From assembly GCF_009026825.1 (NCBI RefSeq), contig NZ_CP045032.1, forward strand, positions 1,178,001-1,242,000: a DNA stretch of 64,000 nt, given 5' to 3'. Each line of letters starts with the position of its first letter. The stretch's first letter is position 1. The notes under the pieces were generated by a model. It did not search any database, was not told the DNA's origin, and was given only the letters and a program-made list of their open reading frames with translations. Positions 51,067 to 61,191 of the stretch are shown in pieces. The translations under genes were made by a program, and so were the position numbers. Source of the DNA: Corynebacterium urogenitale (GTDB lineage: Bacteria > Actinomycetota > Actinomycetes > Mycobacteriales > Mycobacteriaceae).

Positions 51067-51756
51067 CTAGACCACGGAGTGGAGGAACGGGTTGGTCCTT
51101 TTCTCCTCACCGACCGTCGTCTGTGGTCCATGTCCACTGAGAACGACGTCACTATCGGCGAATTCATGGACGAGCTTCTTCAGGGATAACAGCATGTCCT
51201 CCGGAGAGGAACCCGGCAGGTCTGTGCGCCCTACTCCACCCCGGAAAAGAACATCTCCTCCGATGATGAGCCCCGGTGTGCGGAACATGACTGAACCTGG
51301 AGAGTGGCCTGGCATGTGGTGGATCTCCCAGACGACTCCTCCCATCTCAATGCTCTCCCCCAATTCTCGAATGTCACTTGGGGTACGCATCGACGCGACG
51401 TCGAACAATTCAGCAAAGTTAGAGAGCCCAGACCAGTCTGCATTGAGCATCTCACGGTCGGCAGGATGTACGAACACAGGGACGTCGAACTCCGCGGCAT
51501 CACGGATGTGATCAATGTGCCCGTGCGTGAGAACGACGGATTCAACATGAAAATTGTGCTGCTCAGCCAATTGCGTGACCGCCGCGTAGGCACCCATTCC
51601 TGGGTCAATTACGACTGCGGACGCCGATGTATCCCTATCGCCCCGGGACTGGTCAACAAGGACATAGCAATTGGTTTCCAGTGGACCGGCCACGAAACCG
51701 ACCAGTCCAGTAGTCTCCGGCAAAGGGTTCCGTTGAGCCTGTTTGTCTTGTGTCAT
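51067..51756 (-). CDS. Metallo-beta-lactamase fold hydrolase (glyoxalase II-like)
   Basis: 229 residues. Metal-binding T-H-G-H-I-D-H near 77-83, a His in M-P-G-H-S-P-G-S, Asp in G-G-D-V-L-F and the last His in L-S-G-H-G-P. This is the glyoxalase II-like group found upstream of hisS in many actinobacteria (Rv2581c type). True glyoxalase II activity is not shown; thioester hydrolysis is the general chemistry. It is 31 nt upstream of hisS and divergent from the cyclophilin gene. Confidence 0.9.
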   Translation of the reverse strand: MTQDKQAQRNPLPETTGLVGFVAGPLETNCYVLVDQSRGDRDTSASAVVIDPGMGAYAAVTQLAEQHNFHVESVVLTHGHIDHIRDAAEFDVPVFVHPADREMLNADWSGLSNFAELFDVASMRTPSDIRELGESIEMGGVVWEIHHMPGHSPGSVMFRTPGLIIGGDVLFRGGVGRTDLPGSSPEDMLLSLKKLVHEFADSDVVLSGHGPQTTVGEEKRTNPFLHSVV

Positions 51757-51825
51757 GGCACCCTAGCCTAGTGAAAGTGCGCTCGAGGATGCGGGGCGGT
51801 GCCGACTCACTCGTCTTTCATAGGG

Positions 51826-51831
51826 CATAAT
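51826..51831 (+). promoter_or_regulatory. Possible -10 element for the cyclophilin gene
   Basis: CATAAT lies 43 nt before the GTG start in the 118-nt divergent gap. No good -35 is seen 16-18 nt upstream. Offered as a weak call. Confidence 0.35.
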
Positions 51832-51874
51832 GTTCACGATCGACACCGGATCCCGAGAAAGGTCGTATCCCAAC

Positions 51875-52729
51875 GTGAGTGACACGAATAAGACCATGCC
51901 GAATAAGGATCGCCGCGACGCTGCATTGAATAACCTGCAGCGAAGCATCAAGAGCCGCGACCGAAAAGCGAAAGTCGCGCCGCTGGGCGTCATCTTCGCG
52001 ACACTGGCTGTCCTCGTGGTCTTCGTGGGCGGCATCTGGTACGCCACCACCTACACCCCTGATGCCGACGACACCGATACCACCGCCCAGGACGCCCCTG
52101 AGATGGAAAACGCAGCCCTACCTTCAGGGCCCCTCCAGCCTTATGGGGACACGATTTCCTGTGAATACACCACGTCCGGAGATGCTTCCAAGGAGGTCGA
52201 GCCACCGGCCAACGGCGAGGTGGCAACCTCCGGTACCGTTCGCATTGAGTTGGCCACCAACAAGGGAAGCATTCCACTCGAGCTCGATCGTGGCACCTCA
52301 CCCTGCACCGTCAATTCCTTCGAACACCTTGCGGATTCCAAGTACTTCAATGACACCATCTGCCACCGCCAGGTAAAGTCCGAGGACATGGGCATCCTTC
52401 AGTGCGGTGATCCAACAGGCACGGGCACCGGTGGCCCTGGCTACTCCTTCGCTGATGAGTTCCCATCAAACGGCGTTGAGGCTGATCAAGCTCAAAACCC
52501 GCTGACTTACCCGCGAGGCACCCTCGCAATGGCGAACTCCGGCCCGAACACGAACGGCTCCCAGTTCTTCCTCGTGATTAACGACACCACGCTCCCACCG
52601 TCCTACAACGTCTTCGGCACGATCACCGAGGATGGTCTGAAGACGCTCGACAAGATCCAAGAGAAGGATCCGAACGGCGAGAAGCCCGCTGAGGAAATTA
52701 AGATCGAGAAGGCAACCGTAGAGTCCTAG
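51875..52729 (+). CDS. Membrane-anchored cyclophilin-type peptidyl-prolyl isomerase
   Basis: About 284 residues from GTG 51875; ATG 51896 (M-P-N-K-D-R-R-D) matches the family N-terminus equally well. A basic cytoplasmic start with coiled-coil-like charge, one membrane segment (about 35-56) and an outside linker lead to a cyclophilin domain with I-C-H-R-Q, L-Q-C-G-D-P-T-G-T-G-T-G-G-P-G-Y and N-G-S-Q-F-F-L. The canonical F-H-R reads C-H-R, as in the mycobacterial Rv2582 type. Probably folds secreted proteins. Convergent with relA across a strong terminator. Confidence 0.9.
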   Translation: MSDTNKTMPNKDRRDAALNNLQRSIKSRDRKAKVAPLGVIFATLAVLVVFVGGIWYATTYTPDADDTDTTAQDAPEMENAALPSGPLQPYGDTISCEYTTSGDASKEVEPPANGEVATSGTVRIELATNKGSIPLELDRGTSPCTVNSFEHLADSKYFNDTICHRQVKSEDMGILQCGDPTGTGTGGPGYSFADEFPSNGVEADQAQNPLTYPRGTLAMANSGPNTNGSQFFLVINDTTLPPSYNVFGTITEDGLKTLDKIQEKDPNGEKPAEEIKIEKATVES

Positions 52730-52787
52730 CTCTGGATAATGCCGTCCCCGCCGCAAAGGCAACAGCGCAACCCACGCGCTACACAAG

Positions 52788-52830
52788 AAGCAAGGGTCCC
52801 GAACGCACAGAGCGTTCGGGACCCTTGCTT
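52788..52830. terminator. Bidirectional terminator between the cyclophilin gene and relA
   Basis: A perfect 19-bp inverted repeat (AAGCAAGGGTCCCGAACGC and its complement) with a 5-nt loop sits between the two converging stops. On the minus strand it ends in TTGCTTCTTG. It can fold in either transcript and would end both. Confidence 0.85.
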
Positions 52831-52843
52831 CCGCGGGAGGAAT

Positions 52844-55114
52844 TTAGCCCCCGGTTGTCACGCGGTAGACATCGTAGACACCTTCCACGTTGCGCAATTG
52901 ATTCATCAAGTAGCCCAATTGCTTTGTATCGGAGACTTCGAAGGTAAATCGAATCATCGCCACCCGATCATCCGCCGTATGAGAACTCGTGGCGGTAATG
53001 GGCACCTTCTGGTCAGAGACTACGCGGGTGACTTCGGAGAGAAGTCCGTTTCTGTCCAGACCTTCGATCTGGATGGTCACCATAAACACTGCATTATGGA
53101 ACGAGCTTGCCCAACTGACTTCGATAATTCGTTCGGGTTCAGAGTGCAATTTTTCGGCGTTCGTACAGTCAGTTCGGTGCACCGAAATCCCGCCGCCTTT
53201 AGTCACGAAACCGAAGATGCGATCGCCGGGAACCGGAGTGCAGCACTTCGCCAACTTCGCTGAGAAATCCGCTTGTCCCTGGACCAAAATGCCAGATCCG
53301 TCTCCGCGACCCTCTTGGGGCGTATTTGCGATTCTGGAGGAGGCAGCAGTGCGTGGCAGGATGACCTCGTCGGCATCCTCGTCAGTTCCATACGCCTCCA
53401 CAAGCATCTTCATCACATGCTCTGCGGAAATCTCATTGCGTCCGATGGAGGCGTACAGTGCGTCGACATCGGGTTTGCGAAGTTCAGTAGCAATGAATCG
53501 CAGTGCCTCTGGGGTGAACAGGTGGTGGACGGAATGGCCACCACGCTGGACTTCTGAGGCGAGGAGGTCTCGGCCCTTGTCTGCCGCCTCCTCCCGCCGT
53601 TCTTTGGCGAACCACTGGCGGATCTTGGACTTTGCACGTGGAGAGACCACGAAGGTCGTCCAGTCCTTGGACGGGCCAGCGTGCTGGTCCTTCGAGGTGA
53701 AGATCTCGATCTTATCGCCGGTTTTCAGAGGAGATTCGAGGGCAACGAGCTTGCCGTTGACCTTTGCTCCAATGCACCTATGCCCCACCTCGGTATGGAC
53801 TGCATAAGCGAAATCCACTGGCGTCGAATCCGTCGGCAGAGTTACCGCATCGCCCTTGGGCGTGAAGACGAAGATCTGATTCGTCGACAGGTCGTAGCGG
53901 AGGTTGTCAAGGAACTCGTTCGGATCGGCGGCTTCCTTCTGCCAGTCGAGCAGTTGGCGCATCCACGCCATCTGGTCAACCTCGTTTTTATCGCCGGAAT
54001 GAGTACCTCGAGTTTCCTTGTAACGCCAATGAGCCGCGATACCGAACTCCGCGTTGTTGTGCATTTCATGCGTGCGAATCTGCACCTCTAGCGGTTTCGT
54101 ATCGGGTCCGATCACGGTTGTGTGCAGTGATTGGTACACCCCAAATCGCGGCGAAGAAATGTAATCCTTAAAGCGCCCCGGCATGGGCTGATACAAGGTG
54201 TGAATCGCGCCCACGGCGGCGTAGCAGTCCCGCACCGTGTCAACGAGAATGCGGATGCCGACAAGGTCAAAAATCTCGTCAAACTCGTGACCGCGGTTGA
54301 TCATCTTCTGGTAAATCGACCAGTAGTGCTTCGGCCTACCCACAACTTCGGCGACCAGCCCCAACTTGTGCATCGATTGTTCGATCTCGGACTTCACCCG
54401 TGCGAGATACTGATCGCGCTTCGGAGCCCGATCAGCGACCAAGCGAACGATCTCGTCGTACTTTTTCGGGTACAGAATGGCGAAAGAGAGATCTTCAAGT
54501 TCCCACTTCACTGTCGCCATGCCCAGCCTGTGAGCAAGCGGGGCGATCACTTCCAAAGTTTGACGAGCCTTCTTGGCTTGCTTTTCCGGAGGGAGAAAAC
54601 GCATTGTGCGCATGTTGTGCAGGCGGTCGGCCACCTTAATCACCAACACTCGAGGATCGTGAGCCATTGCCACAATCATCTTGCGGATCGTCTCTGCCTC
54701 AGCGGCCGAACCAAGTGCCACCTTATCCAGCTTTGTCACGCCATCGACAAGACGTGCGACCTCCTCGCCGAAGTCCCGGGTGAGATCGTCGAGGGAGTAG
54801 TCGGTATCCTCCACGGTGTCGTGCAGCAACGCCGCCGCCAGGGTGGTCGTGTCCATGCCGATTTCCGCGGCAATTGTCGCCACCGCCAATGGATGGGTGA
54901 TATAAGGCTCACCCGATTTGCGGAATACGCCTTCGTGCAGCCGCTCCGCTGTCTCATACGCCCGATTGAGGACTTCTACCTCCGCACGCGGATGGTAACG
55001 GCGATGTACCGTGAGCAACGGTCCGAGCACCGGGTTGATCTTCGCTCGGCCGGACCCTGTGAGGCTGCGCGCTATGCGGGCTGCCATCCACAACGAGCTC
55101 TTTTCATTACTCAT
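52844..55114 (-). CDS. relA: Bifunctional (p)ppGpp synthetase/hydrolase (Rel)
   Basis: 756 residues, the long RSH form. HD hydrolase domain with H-D-T-V-E-D-T and R-L-H-N-M-R-T; synthetase domain with the [10 protein letters not shown] segment; then TGS, zinc-finger-like and ACT domains. The intact HD residues mean it can degrade as well as make (p)ppGpp, so it is the Rel type. ATG 55114 lies 2 nt after the apt stop; with apt it forms a conserved pair. Confidence 0.97.
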   Translation of the reverse strand: MSNEKSSLWMAARIARSLTGSGRAKINPVLGPLLTVHRRYHPRAEVEVLNRAYETAERLHEGVFRKSGEPYITHPLAVATIAAEIGMDTTTLAAALLHDTVEDTDYSLDDLTRDFGEEVARLVDGVTKLDKVALGSAAEAETIRKMIVAMAHDPRVLVIKVADRLHNMRTMRFLPPEKQAKKARQTLEVIAPLAHRLGMATVKWELEDLSFAILYPKKYDEIVRLVADRAPKRDQYLARVKSEIEQSMHKLGLVAEVVGRPKHYWSIYQKMINRGHEFDEIFDLVGIRILVDTVRDCYAAVGAIHTLYQPMPGRFKDYISSPRFGVYQSLHTTVIGPDTKPLEVQIRTHEMHNNAEFGIAAHWRYKETRGTHSGDKNEVDQMAWMRQLLDWQKEAADPNEFLDNLRYDLSTNQIFVFTPKGDAVTLPTDSTPVDFAYAVHTEVGHRCIGAKVNGKLVALESPLKTGDKIEIFTSKDQHAGPSKDWTTFVVSPRAKSKIRQWFAKERREEAADKGRDLLASEVQRGGHSVHHLFTPEALRFIATELRKPDVDALYASIGRNEISAEHVMKMLVEAYGTDEDADEVILPRTAASSRIANTPQEGRGDGSGILVQGQADFSAKLAKCCTPVPGDRIFGFVTKGGGISVHRTDCTNAEKLHSEPERIIEVSWASSFHNAVFMVTIQIEGLDRNGLLSEVTRVVSDQKVPITATSSHTADDRVAMIRFTFEVSDTKQLGYLMNQLRNVEGVYDVYRVTTGG

Positions 55115-55116
55115 GT

Positions 55117-55755
55117 TCAGGCCGTTTCATCGGGAGTGCGTTTGCGGTCGTTGTCCATTCCGCAACGTTCGCCAGAAGAGACGATGTAAAGCGGCAAATC
55201 GCTGAGACGATCCCGACCCTTGAGTACCTCAACTTCGAGCACAACTGCGAGCCCGCAAACTGTCGCGCCTGCGCGCTCAAGGAGTTTACGGGATGCTTCC
55301 AAGGTGCCACCGGTTGCTAGCACATCATCGATCAGCAGAATGCGCTTGCCTGCCAACGGAATTCCTTCCGCCGGAATCTCCAACGCGGCTGAGCCGTACT
55401 CCAGGTCGTATTCCTCACGGTAGACCGGTGGTGGCAATTTACCCCCTTTACGTACCGCGAGGATGCCGAGGCCCAATTCGTAGGCCACCGCACTGCCGAG
55501 CAGGAAACCACGAGCGTCGAGCCCTCCAATCAGATCGGCACCCAGTTCGCGGCAGTTATCCGCAAGGTCGCGCACCACAGCACGAAAACTATCTGGGTCG
55601 GCCAACGCTGGGGTGAGGTCTTCGAAAACAATGTCCTCTGAGGGAAAGCCTGGGACGATGCGTGTCAACCGCGCGAGCGCCTCTGCTGCTGGACGCTGAG
55701 CAGGACTAGGAGATCCTCCTGCTTGTGGGGTTGTCGTCGAAATGCTTGTGCTCAC
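55117..55755 (-). CDS. apt: Adenine phosphoribosyltransferase
   Basis: About 212 residues from GTG 55755 (V-S-T-S-I-S), with GAGAAG 5 nt upstream; the frame also opens at TTG 55785. The PRPP loop reads [13 protein letters not shown], and [10 protein letters not shown] and the hood K-G-G-K-L-P-P are typical. The first ~30 residues are low-complexity. Salvages adenine to AMP. Upstream gap holds a TAAACG palindrome. Confidence 0.94.
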   Translation of the reverse strand: MSTSISTTTPQAGGSPSPAQRPAAEALARLTRIVPGFPSEDIVFEDLTPALADPDSFRAVVRDLADNCRELGADLIGGLDARGFLLGSAVAYELGLGILAVRKGGKLPPPVYREEYDLEYGSAALEIPAEGIPLAGKRILLIDDVLATGGTLEASRKLLERAGATVCGLAVVLEVEVLKGRDRLSDLPLYIVSSGERCGMDNDRKRTPDETA

Positions 55756-55792
55756 GGTTTCTTCTCGGGCCTCTCTCGTCGTCAACGGAGAA

Positions 55793-55805
55793 TAAACGTC
55801 GTTTA
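55793..55805. promoter_or_regulatory. Operator-like palindrome upstream of apt
   Basis: A perfect 6-bp inverted repeat around one base, TAAACG-T-CGTTTA, 38 nt before the apt GTG and 31 nt after the lipoprotein stop. AT-rich within GC-rich surroundings, and of a size used by dimeric HTH repressors. The regulator is unknown. Confidence 0.45.
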
Positions 55806-55835
55806 CCTCTGTGGATGATTTCCTACTGTAGTGCG

Positions 55836-57461
55836 TTAGACCGCGTCAGGGTTATCCGCGGGTAAAGAGGAGGTGTCGACGGGCTTGTTTACCGGTTCGG
55901 GCATCTCCCGCCAGCGATCCATGTTCCAGCTCAGCCCGGCGTCGCCAGCGTTGTCGCTCACGTTCGCCACGTGCGCTTCGACCGCGGTCATGCGGGGTTC
56001 CGACGTCAGGGAGATGGTCATCATTTCGGACTGCAACGCCAATTCCACCTTGCGCACTGCGCCCACGCTGGAAAGACCATTGGCATTCGTCACGGAGTTA
56101 CGCCCAAACGACGGGCGAGTATCCAACAAGACGTCGTAGTCAGCCCCGAATACGCCATAGTCATCCGCCTTCAGCGGCACTGGTTCGACGGTCACGCCAG
56201 CCTGGGCGCAGCTTTCCCGAATCCCATCCACGAGCACCTTGTACCGCGGCACGTCTTCCAGATAGCCAATGCGTACGGTCGTCCCATTGAGCCACTGTTG
56301 CGCGAATTCTTTATCTACGCGCATATTCCACCGGGACGTACGCTCCAACTGTTGGGCCAAGGGGTGCCTGGTCGGCAACATGCGCAGGCCAGTAGGCGTA
56401 ATCTGCGTTTCCATCTCGCGTTCGATCTTCTTCACGATCATCTCGCGATCAATGCACGCGTTGAACGCCTTCCGCATATCCGGCAGGGCGAAAAGTCCAT
56501 TGGAATCCAGGCGCAATGTATCGACGCGCCCGGACTCGTGCTCCTCGACCATGAAGTCCGGCTCCTGAATGCCCATCGCGGAAGGATCTTCGGAGGCATT
56601 AAGGTCTGCAACCGCCAAGGATCCCTTCTCTACGATTTCCTTGATGTTCGCGGTATTCGGCCACAACACGACCTCCGGCTGCAGTGGCTTATCGCCTGCA
56701 TAGTTTGGATTCGGCGCGAGTGTCAGCTGTCCCTTGTCTCCGCGGGAGGCTACCTTGTACGGACCGTGTGTGGGGACGGTCGCCGGGTCATTCTTGTCCA
56801 CGGTGAAAGTCTCTTGCCACGCTTGGCCGAGCGCGGCAAGGGAATTCTCATCATAATTGCGGATCACATCGACAACACCGTCCACGCCAGCTTTATCTGA
56901 CACTACATGGCTGGGAAGCACGGTTCCGGGGGTGAAAAGTTCACGGAAGCGTGCCCCGAAACCTTCGTTGAAGTTCACGGTGAAAGTCTTCGCTCCCGCT
57001 TCACAATCGATCGACGACACCTGTGAGAACAGAGGCATATCAGCGCCGAAGAGATCCGGCCGGGTGGAGGCCGTCTGCGTCAAGAGGAAGTCATCGCATA
57101 CCACCGGAGCGCCATCGGAGTATTTGGCCTGTGGGTTGATCTCGTACTTGACGACCTTGGCATCGCGAGGTTCCGGAGTGGCTGTCACGAGATCCGGGTT
57201 CGGCAACAGCTGTCCATCCGGTCCGGCGAGGAAAGCGCCGGGGTAAAGACGCGCGGCGACCTTTTCCGCATCCGTCGCCACCCCGATCCCCGTACCGGCG
57301 TTCATCGTGACGATAGGTCGCGGTAGCACATAGCCGAATTTCTCCGCTTCTACCTCTTCCCTCGCGTCCTCGCTGGAACAGGCAACTAGTGCGCTAGCAA
57401 GTACTGCAGATCCCGTAACTCCAGCTGCGACCTGCCGCATACGCCGGTGAATCCCAATCAT
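55836..57461 (-). CDS. Oligopeptide-type ABC transporter substrate-binding lipoprotein
   Basis: 541 residues. Lipoprotein signal with lipobox L-V-A-C (Cys28), then a family 5 solute-binding fold ([21 protein letters not shown]). It corresponds by position to the dciAE/Rv2585c lipoprotein that sits between secF and apt in corynebacteria and mycobacteria. No permease or ATPase gene is next to it, so its partner or role is unclear. Confidence 0.88.
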   Translation of the reverse strand: MIGIHRRMRQVAAGVTGSAVLASALVACSSEDAREEVEAEKFGYVLPRPIVTMNAGTGIGVATDAEKVAARLYPGAFLAGPDGQLLPNPDLVTATPEPRDAKVVKYEINPQAKYSDGAPVVCDDFLLTQTASTRPDLFGADMPLFSQVSSIDCEAGAKTFTVNFNEGFGARFRELFTPGTVLPSHVVSDKAGVDGVVDVIRNYDENSLAALGQAWQETFTVDKNDPATVPTHGPYKVASRGDKGQLTLAPNPNYAGDKPLQPEVVLWPNTANIKEIVEKGSLAVADLNASEDPSAMGIQEPDFMVEEHESGRVDTLRLDSNGLFALPDMRKAFNACIDREMIVKKIEREMETQITPTGLRMLPTRHPLAQQLERTSRWNMRVDKEFAQQWLNGTTVRIGYLEDVPRYKVLVDGIRESCAQAGVTVEPVPLKADDYGVFGADYDVLLDTRPSFGRNSVTNANGLSSVGAVRKVELALQSEMMTISLTSEPRMTAVEAHVANVSDNAGDAGLSWNMDRWREMPEPVNKPVDTSSLPADNPDAV

Positions 57462-57511
57462 GATGTTGTTGTCTTTCGTCTGCCGTTTATCTGCTCGGGT
57501 TAGGAAGCGGC

Positions 57512-58744
57512 CTACATGCCTGGGCGCCAGGATCGACTGCTGTCTTCCCCCACACCTGGTAGATAAGCATTCGGGCTGCTGACCTTGCGGCCCTTTTCCT
57601 TAGCGGTGTTCTCATCGACGACGGCAGAGCTTTCCTCAGCGGGCTGTGCATCCATTCCTTGAGCGTTGGCGCTAACGGCTTCCGGCTCAGATACTGCTTC
57701 GCGAGCTTTACGGACCCGTGCATCGTGCGCTCGGTATTTCTGGGAGCGGTTTTTGAATACCACGAGCAGCGGTGCTGCGAAGAAGATGGAACTGAAGGTA
57801 CCGGCGATGACACCGATGAATTGAACGAGTGCAAGATCCTTCAAGGTTCCGACACCCATGATGCCAACAGCGACCACCAGCAGTGCGATGATTGGTACCG
57901 CCGAGAAGACAGTGGTGTTTATGGACCTCATAATGGTTTGGTTGACCGCAAGGTTGACCTGTTCCTCGAAGGTTGCACGTGTGGAATTGAACAGTCCTGC
58001 GGTGTTTTCCTTCACCTTGTCGAAAACAACCACAGTGTCGTAGAGGGAGAAGGAAAGAATCGTCAACAAACCGATCACGGTAGCCGGTGATACCTCGAAT
58101 CCGACCAACGAGTAGATGCCTGCAACGACCGTCAGGTCGATCAGGAGGCAGATGATGGCTGCGAATGCCATGTCCCGTTCAAGTCGAATCGTGATGTACA
58201 GGAACACCACGAGCAGGAAGACACCGAGGGCGAGCAACATGCGTTCAGTGATCGACGATCCCCAGGATTCGGACACCGTAGAGTCATTCACCGCGGCCTC
58301 TGACACTTCTCCATTGGCGTCGGTTGGTTTGAACTCATCGAACAGGGCGCTGCGCGCCTCGCGAATTTGTTCCTCCCCGAGCCGTTCCGATGTCACCTCA
58401 ATTTGCCGAGCCTCGCCGGAGCCGACGATCTGTGTGGATTGAGGAGCTACTCCCGTTGCATCTTCAAACACTCGGGAGACCGAGGTCTCATCGGCGCCAT
58501 TCGTCGGTGGCATGGAGATTCTGGTGCCGCCTTCAAAATCGATGCCCAAGGTGAAGCCACGCAGAAGAATAGACCCGAGGCAGATGGTCAGCAGCGCAAT
58601 GAGGACCGCGAACCAACGCTTACGGTTCTGGACGATGCGGAAACCGCCCTCGCCGTTGTACATCTTTTCGAGGAAGCCAGGTTCCTTCATAGGGCGATCA
58701 GTTACCGAGCGGGAGGATTGTTTATCGGTTTCGATGGAGCTCAT
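57512..58744 (-). CDS. secF: Protein translocase subunit SecF
   Basis: 410 residues with six membrane helices. First periplasmic motif G-I-D-F-E-G-G-T-R near 64, and T-I-L-S-F-S-L-Y-D-T-V-V-V-F-D-K in the membrane part. An extended charged cytoplasmic C-terminal tail (~100 residues) is typical of actinobacteria. ATG 58744 overlaps the secD stop by one base (TAATG), so the two are coupled. Aids Sec-dependent export with proton force. Confidence 0.97.
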   Translation of the reverse strand: MSSIETDKQSSRSVTDRPMKEPGFLEKMYNGEGGFRIVQNRKRWFAVLIALLTICLGSILLRGFTLGIDFEGGTRISMPPTNGADETSVSRVFEDATGVAPQSTQIVGSGEARQIEVTSERLGEEQIREARSALFDEFKPTDANGEVSEAAVNDSTVSESWGSSITERMLLALGVFLLVVFLYITIRLERDMAFAAIICLLIDLTVVAGIYSLVGFEVSPATVIGLLTILSFSLYDTVVVFDKVKENTAGLFNSTRATFEEQVNLAVNQTIMRSINTTVFSAVPIIALLVVAVGIMGVGTLKDLALVQFIGVIAGTFSSIFFAAPLLVVFKNRSQKYRAHDARVRKAREAVSEPEAVSANAQGMDAQPAEESSAVVDENTAKEKGRKVSSPNAYLPGVGEDSSRSWRPGM

Positions 58745-60636
58745 TACTTCTCATCCTTCCCTTGGGTGTCAGGGAGTTCTTCGGGGTCGCCCTCCTGAGC
58801 GTGCTCTGGCTCATTTTTGGCCACAGCAGCTGCGGAGACTTTGTCCTCAGCCGGGTTTTCTTGCACTTCGTGCTCAGATTCCTGCAGACGATGGCGCTCT
58901 GCCGCGCGGAATGCGGAGCTTAGACCATTGACCTTCGTGCTGTGGAAGAACTGGCGTCGTGAAAGAAGAATGACCAGTGGTGCGGTAATGAGGAAAGCAA
59001 CTAGGACGTCGAAGACGGTCGTAAGCCCCAGCGTAAACGCAAAGCCCTTCACCTCGCCCACTGCAAGGAAGTAGAGAATAACTGCGGCGAACAGGGATAC
59101 AAAGTTACCCGTAATGATCGTGGAACGAGCACGCTTCCATGCACGCGGAACAGCCGAACGGAAGGACGCCCCTTGGTGAATTTCATCCTTAATGCGTTCG
59201 AAGTAGATCACGAAGGAGTCTGCGGTTGTGCCCAGGCCAATAATGAGGCCTGCAATTCCGGCCAAGTCAAGGCTGTAGCCAATCCACCGACCAAGCAGCA
59301 CGATAGAGCCGTAGACCAAAGCGAAGGACGCGACCAGGGAGAGCATGGCAATGAAGCCCAGGCCACGGTAGTAGAACAGTGCCCACAGTGCGACGAGGCC
59401 AAGGCCGATCACGCCTGCCAAGATGCCGGCTTCCAAAGATGCGGCGCCGAGGGTCGGCGAAATGCGGGTAGTCGTACCACCAGGCTCACCATTCTGGCCG
59501 ACGAAACTCAAAGGCAGTGCACCATAGCGCAGGTTATTCGCGAGCTCAGATGCTTCCTGCTCTGTGAAATCGCCCGTGATTTGTGAGATCTCACCAGGAG
59601 GGGTGGGGTTAACAATCTGCGGTGCAGAAATCACCGCGGAGTCCAGTGTGATCGCCACCTGCTTCTGCAATTGCTGCTGACCCAGTTCGTACCAGGTCTC
59701 ACCGCCTGGAGTTTCAGCGCCAGTCTTGAAGCGGAAGGTGATCGCCATCTGCGCAGATTGCGGATCATAACCACCAGTGATGGTAGAGCCGGTGTCGATC
59801 ATGGAGCCATCGAGGCGCTTTCCCTTGACTTCATCAGTCTCGCCCTTGAGCAGCGGTGCTGGCTCCAGCACCATTGGTCCCTGTGCGGAGCATGCAACCA
59901 AAGGCTTCGCTGGGTCATCAGCTCCCGCCAAGACATCCTGCTTAGAACACGTCAGCAGACTTGCAGCTGCGTTCTGCAGATCGGGGTCATCGCTTTGACG
60001 GTCGGAGGCCATCACCTCAACCTGCTTGTCGCGCAGCTTTTGCTCCTCGACGGAGGTTGCTGGCTCCTTCGGAGCCTTGGCGGAGACCTTCAATTCCTTC
60101 GGTGGATTGTCGATCTGCATCTGCTCGAGCATCGGAACCACGGCCTTGAGCTTCCCATTCGCCTCATCTGGGGTGAGAATTCCCGCTTCCACCCAGCGAT
60201 TCGCCATGTCCTTGACCGCGTCGGGGAATTTGGGAGTTGGGGCCTGCGGCTGACCAACGGCGCGGAATAGGAGTTGTGACGTGCGACCCAGGGTGCGTGC
60301 CTCCCCGGCGTCCTCACCTGGGACGGTAATCACCAGGTTGTCGCCATCCGTGACAACTTCGGCACCAGATACTCCCATACCATTCACACGATTTTCGAGA
60401 ATGGTGCGTGCCTGTGTCAGTTGGTCGGAGGTAGGGCGTCCACCCTGCGGAACCAATGTCACGCGGGTACCACCCTGCAGATCAATGCCTAGCTTTGGCG
60501 TCGCGGTCTTATCACCAGTAAAGAATACGAGGCCGAAAACAGTGATGAGAATGAGGATAAACAGTGCCAAGGCTCTTTTTGGCCAGGTCACCGGTCCTCT
60601 TCTCGACTCGCGCTTACGCATAGTCGCCACGTTCAT
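58744..60636 (-). CDS. secD: Protein translocase subunit SecD
   Basis: 630 residues. First helix near 20-42, then G-I-D-L-Q-G-G-T-R, a large outer domain with an actinobacterial insertion (~180-290, Lys/Pro-rich and poorly conserved), and five C-terminal helices with the T-T-A-D-S-F-V-I-Y-F-E-R-I-K-D-E motif. A charged tail follows. ATG 60636 has AGGAG close upstream. A promoter and a terminator separate it from yajC. Confidence 0.97.
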   Translation of the reverse strand: MNVATMRKRESRRGPVTWPKRALALFILILITVFGLVFFTGDKTATPKLGIDLQGGTRVTLVPQGGRPTSDQLTQARTILENRVNGMGVSGAEVVTDGDNLVITVPGEDAGEARTLGRTSQLLFRAVGQPQAPTPKFPDAVKDMANRWVEAGILTPDEANGKLKAVVPMLEQMQIDNPPKELKVSAKAPKEPATSVEEQKLRDKQVEVMASDRQSDDPDLQNAAASLLTCSKQDVLAGADDPAKPLVACSAQGPMVLEPAPLLKGETDEVKGKRLDGSMIDTGSTITGGYDPQSAQMAITFRFKTGAETPGGETWYELGQQQLQKQVAITLDSAVISAPQIVNPTPPGEISQITGDFTEQEASELANNLRYGALPLSFVGQNGEPGGTTTRISPTLGAASLEAGILAGVIGLGLVALWALFYYRGLGFIAMLSLVASFALVYGSIVLLGRWIGYSLDLAGIAGLIIGLGTTADSFVIYFERIKDEIHQGASFRSAVPRAWKRARSTIITGNFVSLFAAVILYFLAVGEVKGFAFTLGLTTVFDVLVAFLITAPLVILLSRRQFFHSTKVNGLSSAFRAAERHRLQESEHEVQENPAEDKVSAAAVAKNEPEHAQEGDPEELPDTQGKDEK

Positions 60637-60691
60637 GAGCTCCTGTAGCAGTGGGAAACGAATACATGGTCAGTATTCGGCTAACGCAGTG

Positions 60692-60719
60692 ATATTAGCG
60701 TCTCTTTGGAACTGACCAA
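60692..60719 (-). promoter_or_regulatory. Predicted secD promoter
   Basis: On the minus strand TTGGTC (60719-60714) and TAATAT (60697-60692) are 16 nt apart, about 55 nt upstream of the secD ATG. Together with the terminator just before it, this suggests secDF starts its own transcript. Confidence 0.55.
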
Positions 60720-60727
60720 ATGCAAAA

Positions 60728-60758
60728 CCCCGCAAGGTTCTCCATGAATACCTGCGGG
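60728..60758 (-). terminator. Rho-independent terminator after yajC
   Basis: A CCCGCAGGT/ACCTTGCGGG stem (one bulge) with an 11-nt loop, followed on the minus strand by GTTTTGC. It starts 15 nt after the yajC stop and divides yajC from secDF. Confidence 0.8.
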
Positions 60759-60772
60759 ATTGCTGTGTGCTG

Positions 60773-61147
60773 TTATTGATCGTCCTGCGGACGGTGGGTA
60801 GATTCGCCGGCGTTATCGGCGTCGAAGGAGGCAGGCGTGTCCTCCTGGGAATCTCGGGTCAGCTGCTCGGCCTGCTGTGAACCGGCGTCCACGCTGTCCA
60901 CGAGCTCGAGGACGGCGTTCTTATCCCAGGTGGTGACGACACCAGCGGAAACCTCTAGGTCCACCGTGGCCTCGCCCACATGAGACACCCGGCCATGAAG
61001 ACCGCAGGTCATCTTCACAACCATGCCCGGCTGGAGTTGCTCCTGAAAAGCCTTGATCTCCTTGAGACGCTGGCTCTGTTTGCGCATGGAAAACAGTGGG
61101 AGCGCGACGAACACGACGAGCAGAAGTATGAGAAGAATGGGTTCCAT
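60773..61147 (-). CDS. yajC: YajC, preprotein translocase accessory subunit
   Basis: 124 residues. One N-terminal membrane helix (about 3-18, rich in Leu/Val), then the YajC core M-R-K-Q-S-Q-R-L-K-E-I-K-A-F-Q-E-Q-L-Q-P-G and a beta-rich domain. The last ~40 residues are acidic, Gln-rich and poorly conserved. Binds SecDF. Lies 44 nt after ruvB, and it is likely the end of the ruvCAB-yajC transcript. Confidence 0.93.
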   Translation of the reverse strand: MEPILLILLLVVFVALPLFSMRKQSQRLKEIKAFQEQLQPGMVVKMTCGLHGRVSHVGEATVDLEVSAGVVTTWDKNAVLELVDSVDAGSQQAEQLTRDSQEDTPASFDADNAGESTHRPQDDQ

Positions 61148-61191
61148 AAAAGCCAGTGTGCCACACAGACGAGTTCTCGCCGAACAGCGGC

